NCBI GenBank assembly: GCA_014729455.1
Contig: WJJW01000224.1
Coordinates: 1-10,411, forward strand
DNA length: 10,411 nt
From: Candidatus Eiseniibacteriota bacterium
GTDB taxonomy: Bacteria; Eisenbacteria; RBG-16-71-46; CAIMUX01; VGJL01
Direction: 5' to 3'
In this document: in pieces, positions 7,030 to 10,411 of the stretch
How positions within the stretch are numbered: the stretch's first letter is position 1
Layout: each line of letters starts with the position of its first letter
Notes under the pieces: model-generated
Database searches by the model: none
What the model saw: the letters and a program-made list of their open reading frames with translations, nothing else
What the model was told of the DNA's origin: nothing
Made by a program: the position numbers and the translations under genes

Positions 7030-7106
7030 CCGTCGTGTCGGCTCCGATCTCGACGGGCCACTTCGGCATCAAGGTGGATGAAAAGCTTCTACGGAGGGTA
7101 AACCCC

Positions 7107-7829
7107 ATGAACAAGTGCTCGAGTCTCTTTCTCGCGGTCGCAATCCTGGCGCTGCTTGGCCCGGTGGCCTCGTTCGCGGCCGTCACTCCCTACAGCCAGG
7201 ACTTCGAAGGCTTGGACCAGGAAGACCCGGCCGCTCTGGCGAATGACGGTTGGCTGGTCTTCGGCAACGTCTACACCCCGGGCGGCGACTACCTGTATGG
7301 CTATGGTCCCTTCGGCGCCCCCAACGGTGGACCAGCGTTCTCCGCCATCGTGATCGGCGAGGGCGGTGCCGAACAAGGCGAGCAGCAGCTTTCGGTCTAC
7401 AACGACTACAACAACGAGGATCATGGAAACGGCAACCTGATCGAGGCGAATGTCTTCCAGGAGCAGACGATCGGGCAGGAGAACGTCGGGCAGGACTGGT
7501 GCTTCGATTTCCAGGCGAAGCTCGGCAACATCGAGGGCCAGACCACGGCGCTCGCCTTCATCAAGACCCTGGATCCGAACAACAACTACCAGACGACCAA
7601 CTTCATCACCGAGGACATGACGAACATCCCCACGACCTGGCAGGGATATGCCTTGTCGATCACGATCGATGAGAGCCTCGTCGGTCAGATTCTCCAGATC
7701 GGCTTCTCGAGTACGGCGACGAACTACGAGGGGTCCGGGATCTTCTACGACAACATCGTTTGGGACACCTGCGAACCGACCGCCACGATCACGACGACCA
7801 TCGGAAAGGTCAAGAGCTCGTATCGGTAG
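7107..7829 (+). CDS. secreted protein of unknown function (YSQDFEG type)
   Basis: A 240-residue exported protein. Residues 1-25 form a clear signal peptide (MNK, hydrophobic core LFLAVAILALLG, cleavage at about SFA-AV). The mature protein begins TPYSQDFEGLD and continues as a glycine/asparagine-rich, strand-rich domain with GWLVFGNVY, YGYGPFGAPNGGPAFSAI, QQLSVYNDYNN and a closing SGIFYDNIVWDTC. The pattern resembles a lectin-like or carbohydrate-binding jelly roll, in which a DFE motif at the start and a YDNI strand at the end are common; this is fold inference, not family assignment. Two Cys (about Cys133 in QDWCFDF and Cys in DTCEP) could pair. The last 16 residues, Thr-rich then IGKVKSSYR, form a separate basic tail. 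The start is set by GGAGGG at 7093-7098, eight bases upstream. It has its own promoter and is followed by a strong hairpin. Confidence 0.78.
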   Translation: MNKCSSLFLAVAILALLGPVASFAAVTPYSQDFEGLDQEDPAALANDGWLVFGNVYTPGGDYLYGYGPFGAPNGGPAFSAIVIGEGGAEQGEQQLSVYNDYNNEDHGNGNLIEANVFQEQTIGQENVGQDWCFDFQAKLGNIEGQTTALAFIKTLDPNNNYQTTNFITEDMTNIPTTWQGYALSITIDESLVGQILQIGFSSTATNYEGSGIFYDNIVWDTCEPTATITTTIGKVKSSYR

Positions 7830-7851
7830 GAAGACGATCCTCTGAACAGGA

Positions 7852-7880
7852 GGAGGGACCCGGCCTAGCCGGGTCCCTCC
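7852..7880. terminator. 13-bp perfect hairpin between convergent genes
   Basis: Arms 7852-7864 and 7868-7880 are perfectly complementary over 13 bp, nearly all G/C, around a three-base loop. The hairpin begins 22 bases after the YSQDFEG stop and 30 bases from the stop of the opposing GH16-type gene. The following bases (GTTCGTTCCCCTC on the + side) are only weakly T-rich, so termination efficiency is uncertain, but the symmetry suits a shared bidirectional terminator. Confidence 0.7.
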
Positions 7881-7909
7881 GTTCGTTCCCCTCGGTTCCC
7901 CTCGACTCT

Positions 7910-9535
7910 CTAGCGGAGCCGGATCACCCGCAGGGCTTCCGCGAACCCGTTCCCCGCGAGCCGGATCCAGTACGTTCCCGTGGAGACGGGTCGACCCGCA
8001 TCATCCCGCCCGTCCCAATCCGCACCGTGCCGCCCCGCCTCCAGAAAACCTCGGTACAAGGTCCGCACTCTGCGGCCCTCCAAGGAGAAGACCCCGAGAT
8101 CGACCACTTCGCCGTGCAGAAGGCCGAATCGAATCGTGGTCCCCACCTGGAAGGGGCTGGGCCGCACCAGCTCCAGGCGCCGGATCGAACTCGCCCGGCC
8201 TGCTCCAGGACGAGGGCCGACATCGGCGGGAACGTGCTCGGGAATGAACCGGAAATCCCGTAGGACGACCTCCTGGTCGGTGGACGGAAAGACGTCGGGG
8301 AGCTTCCACAGATTCAAGTGAACGCGCGGCTGGTCGGGTCTCGGGATGTGAGGACCGGAGTAGGTCCAGGAGTGGATCAGATTCGCCGGCGACTCGTCCT
8401 CGGGTCCCCCGCGCCACACCCGGAAATCGACCCGGTCGGCCGACCAGCGGATCGCATGGCTCGTGACCTCCTCCTCCCCGAAGACCGCGTCGAACCGCTC
8501 GATGTTTCCCGGATAGTCGAACGGCTGGGCCACGAACTGGCCGATGTCGCTGCCGGGATCTCCCCAGCGGCTGTATTCGATGTCCACCTCGTTGTAGGGA
8601 TTCCACCAGAGGTACGCCTCGTCCCAGCAGGGTCCGTACTGCCAGAGGAAGATCCCGAACACCGCATGGGGATCGATCCGGTCCAGGCGGCCCTCCGTGG
8701 TCAGCACGTAGTCCCCGTACCCCAGGGCCTCCTCGAGGGCCACTTCCGTGCTCTTCCAGGTCCCGCCGCGATCGGCGAGGGTCAGATGGAGCTTGCCTTC
8801 CGTGTCGACCCAGACGCACTCCGAGTCGTCGCAGAACACGTTGGGGCCGGGACCGTAATAGCCCGGTCCCTTGACCCGCCAGGAGCGTCCGCCGAAATCG
8901 ACGGACCTTCCTCCCGGGAAATCCACCCACTGCAGCTCGTCGATGCTCGGAGGACCGGTGCTGTAGATCGTCACCTCGTCGTAGTAGACATCGGGGGTCG
9001 GATCGCTCGGGGATTGCAGAACTCCGACGAGGAAATGGATGGCAACGGTTCCCACCGGAGCCGGATCGCTCAGGAGATCGAATTCGATCCACGCATCCGT
9101 CGGGGTGCCTGAATCGGCGACCTCGAACGAGTCGTAATCGATCAGCTGGCCCCCCGAGTCCCGCCACTCGACGTTGACCAGCGCGACGTTCATGCCCACC
9201 AGCGGCCTCTCCGCCGGGTGCCGGACATGGCCGGTGACCTCCCACTGCTCCCCCGGCTCGCTGTCCAGCCGCTGCCAGTAGGCGGAAACGTCCCAGGCGC
9301 CGCTGTCCGGGCCACGGACCCGCGCCGCCCTGGCTCCGTGGCTGGCTTCGCCGGCCTCGCCGACGATGCCGAACTGGTTCCACCCGCCGAACACCGCACC
9401 TTCCGTACCGGGAAGCTCGAAGCTCGGGTTGGCGAGGATGCATTGACCACGGACCTCTCCGGCGATCCCCGAGACGATGAGGAGAAGCAGAGCGAGAACC
9501 GCTCTCTCGATCACCGGACTTCCGATGCGCATCAT
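7910..9535 (-). CDS. secreted multidomain GH16-type beta-glucanase with CBM and FlgD-like tail
   Basis: A 541-residue exported enzyme. A signal peptide (about 1-30, core VLALLLLIVSGIAG) is followed by a family 4/9-like carbohydrate-binding jelly roll (about 31-193: CILANPSFELPG, FGGWNQFG, closing VYYDEVTIY). A GH16-like domain follows (about 200-435) with the active-site signature E-V-D-I-E at Glu316, Asp318 and Glu320, plus HAIRWSADRVDFRVWRG and VHLNLWK. A FlgD-like Ig / type IX-style C-terminal domain closes it (about 455-541: VRPSPFQVGTTIRF, GVFSLEGRRVRTL, GRHGADWDGRDDAGRPVSTGTYW). Catalytic residues are intact. GH16 enzymes of this kind usually cleave beta-1,3 or mixed beta-1,3/1,4-glucans; exact specificity is not readable. 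The ATG at 9535 overlaps the upstream stop as ATGA and has GGAG six bases before it; a second ATG follows directly at 9532. The open frame extends further upstream, but that part is out of the conserved protein. Confidence 0.85.
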   Translation of the reverse strand: MMRIGSPVIERAVLALLLLIVSGIAGEVRGQCILANPSFELPGTEGAVFGGWNQFGIVGEAGEASHGARAARVRGPDSGAWDVSAYWQRLDSEPGEQWEVTGHVRHPAERPLVGMNVALVNVEWRDSGGQLIDYDSFEVADSGTPTDAWIEFDLLSDPAPVGTVAIHFLVGVLQSPSDPTPDVYYDEVTIYSTGPPSIDELQWVDFPGGRSVDFGGRSWRVKGPGYYGPGPNVFCDDSECVWVDTEGKLHLTLADRGGTWKSTEVALEEALGYGDYVLTTEGRLDRIDPHAVFGIFLWQYGPCWDEAYLWWNPYNEVDIEYSRWGDPGSDIGQFVAQPFDYPGNIERFDAVFGEEEVTSHAIRWSADRVDFRVWRGGPEDESPANLIHSWTYSGPHIPRPDQPRVHLNLWKLPDVFPSTDQEVVLRDFRFIPEHVPADVGPRPGAGRASSIRRLELVRPSPFQVGTTIRFGLLHGEVVDLGVFSLEGRRVRTLYRGFLEAGRHGADWDGRDDAGRPVSTGTYWIRLAGNGFAEALRVIRLR

Positions 9536-10411
9536 CCCCTGCTCCCATCGTGATCGTCCAGATCGGATCCCGGGGCTTCCCTCCCCGCCCGCGAGGAAGC
9601 GGTCTCTCCTTCGAGAACCGCGCTCCGTGGGATCCCGACGCGGATCCGCTCGATCCTGCCGTTCCTGTCGAAGAGGTCGCTCGCCAGAGCGGAGTCGATC
9701 ACGTTTCCCTCGAGGGTACGCGAGGATCCATCGGTGAACGCGACCTCGATCGAGGCCTCGGCGTCGATCAGCTCGTAGAGGACGGGAATCTGGCAAAAGG
9801 TGAAGGCCAGAGCCGACGCCGGGACATCGAGAGTCCGTGCGTCGCCCCGGACGTCGAACCAACGGAACGTGGTCGACTCGCCAAGGAACTCCTCGGCACT
9901 GAGAAGACGGGGCCGGAACCGGATCGCGCCCGCTTCGACGTCGACTCCGAGTTCTCCGAGACGCGTGAGGATCTCCTCCTTGACCTGACCGGTCATCCCC
10001 GGCTGCTTCATGCCACCCGCCGCGGGCGTATGCGAGTACGGATCGGTCGGAAACGCACCGACTTCACCGACCGCTTTCCGGTAACCGATTCCCGATTGGA
10101 CCCGGAGGTAGATCCTCGTCAAGCCATCGAGAACCGGTGCAGGGGACCGTTCCCGCCACGCGCGATCCAGCGTCTCCTGAACGGCAAGAAGGAGCTTGGC
10201 GACCATGTGCCAGTAGATGCACCCGATCCCCTCGTAGGCGTACATCGCTCCTGATCGACCGGTGTACGATCGATGCCGAAAGACCGACTCGAACAGCTCG
10301 AGAACCGCCTCGCGATCCCGTGCCACCGCATCGCTCCACTCCGGCCGCTGGGCGAGCTGCTCCATGGCGGACTCGACGTCGCGGACGCTTCGGATGTCCC
10401 CGTGAAACCGA
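9532..10411 (-). CDS. 3' part of a large uncharacterised protein, possibly glucan phosphorylase-like (5' end outside window)
   Basis: The frame is open to the window edge, so only the last 292 residues are seen. An internal ATG at 10365 is not a convincing start: RFHGDIRSVRDVESA precedes it in frame and no Shine-Dalgarno site is present. Conserved-looking stretches are GAMYAYEGIGCIYWHMVAKLLLAVQE, FPTDPYSHTPAAGGMKQPGMTGQVKEEILTR, GAIRFRPRLLSAEEFL and SALAFTFCQIPVLYELID. A helical glycan-processing region followed by a beta-sandwich end fits the C-terminal part of large glycoside phosphorylases (GH94/GH149/GH161 type), but I recognise no definitive catalytic motif in this part and hold that only as a hypothesis. 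The gene overlaps the GH16-type gene by four bases (ATGA), so the two are translated from one message and probably act on the same polysaccharide. No transmembrane segment is visible in this portion. Confidence 0.7.
   Translation of the reverse strand, partial: RFHGDIRSVRDVESAMEQLAQRPEWSDAVARDREAVLELFESVFRHRSYTGRSGAMYAYEGIGCIYWHMVAKLLLAVQETLDRAWRERSPAPVLDGLTRIYLRVQSGIGYRKAVGEVGAFPTDPYSHTPAAGGMKQPGMTGQVKEEILTRLGELGVDVEAGAIRFRPRLLSAEEFLGESTTFRWFDVRGDARTLDVPASALAFTFCQIPVLYELIDAEASIEVAFTDGSSRTLEGNVIDSALASDLFDRNGRIERIRVGIPRSAVLEGETASSRAGREAPGSDLDDHDGSRG

Noticed and set aside
8001..9548. 515-codon open frame on the - strand inside the GH16-type gene
   Set aside because: Arg/Gly/Pro-rich shadow frame with no domain signatures; the neighbouring frame carries signal peptide, CBM, GH16 and FlgD-like motifs.
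9536..9862. N-terminal extension of the GH16-type frame upstream of 9535
   Set aside because: The extension is Arg-rich, lies antiphase within the conserved upstream gene, and the signal peptide begins only after the ATG at 9535.
1..10411. CRISPR arrays, tRNA or rRNA genes, insertion sequences
   Set aside because: No regularly spaced repeats, cloverleaf-like sequence, transposase motifs or terminal inverted repeats were seen.

Overview
The window is GC-rich bacterial chromosome with compact genes, strong G/C preference at codon third positions, clear Shine-Dalgarno sites and a few AT-rich promoter islands. The secreted glycoside hydrolase near the right end finishes in a FlgD-like Ig / type IX-style C-terminal sorting domain, and a decayed second copy of such a domain lies downstream of hflC. 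That architecture is typical of FCB-superphylum lineages and candidate phyla such as Eisenbacteria or Krumholzibacteria. The taxonomic guess is inference; there is no rRNA or marker tree in the window.

Left part (1-4464, mostly + strand): an hflK-hflC pair with a one-base overlap (SPFH/prohibitin membrane proteins that normally modulate the FtsH protease). A 680-base stretch follows that contains the decayed FlgD-like domain on the - strand and a small 86-codon ORF on the + strand. Next come an EamA/DMT-type ten-helix transporter and, 44 bases on, a membrane-anchored alpha/beta hydrolase. These two probably share a transcript.

Middle (4465-7829): a textbook sigma-70 promoter (TTGACA, 17 bp, TATAAT) drives a lipoprotein with a fibronectin type III domain. 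Converging on it is a secreted GH17 beta-1,3-glucanase-like enzyme (- strand). A 360-base divergent regulatory region follows, holding a perfect 9+9 palindrome, an AT-rich dyad and a TTGATT/TATACT promoter. It leads to a secreted protein of unknown function that begins YSQDFEG after its signal peptide. A 13-bp perfect hairpin separates this gene from the genes converging on it.

Right part (7910-10411, - strand): the 3' end of a large uncharacterised protein overlaps by ATGA a secreted GH16-type enzyme (family 4/9-like CBM, GH16 catalytic domain with an intact E-V-D-I-E motif, FlgD-like tail). GH17 and GH16 within 3 kb, plus a partner that may be a glucan phosphorylase-type protein, suggest a laminarin (beta-1,3-glucan) utilisation neighbourhood. 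This is the most interesting reading of the window. It rests on family-level recognition and needs the missing upstream sequence to confirm.
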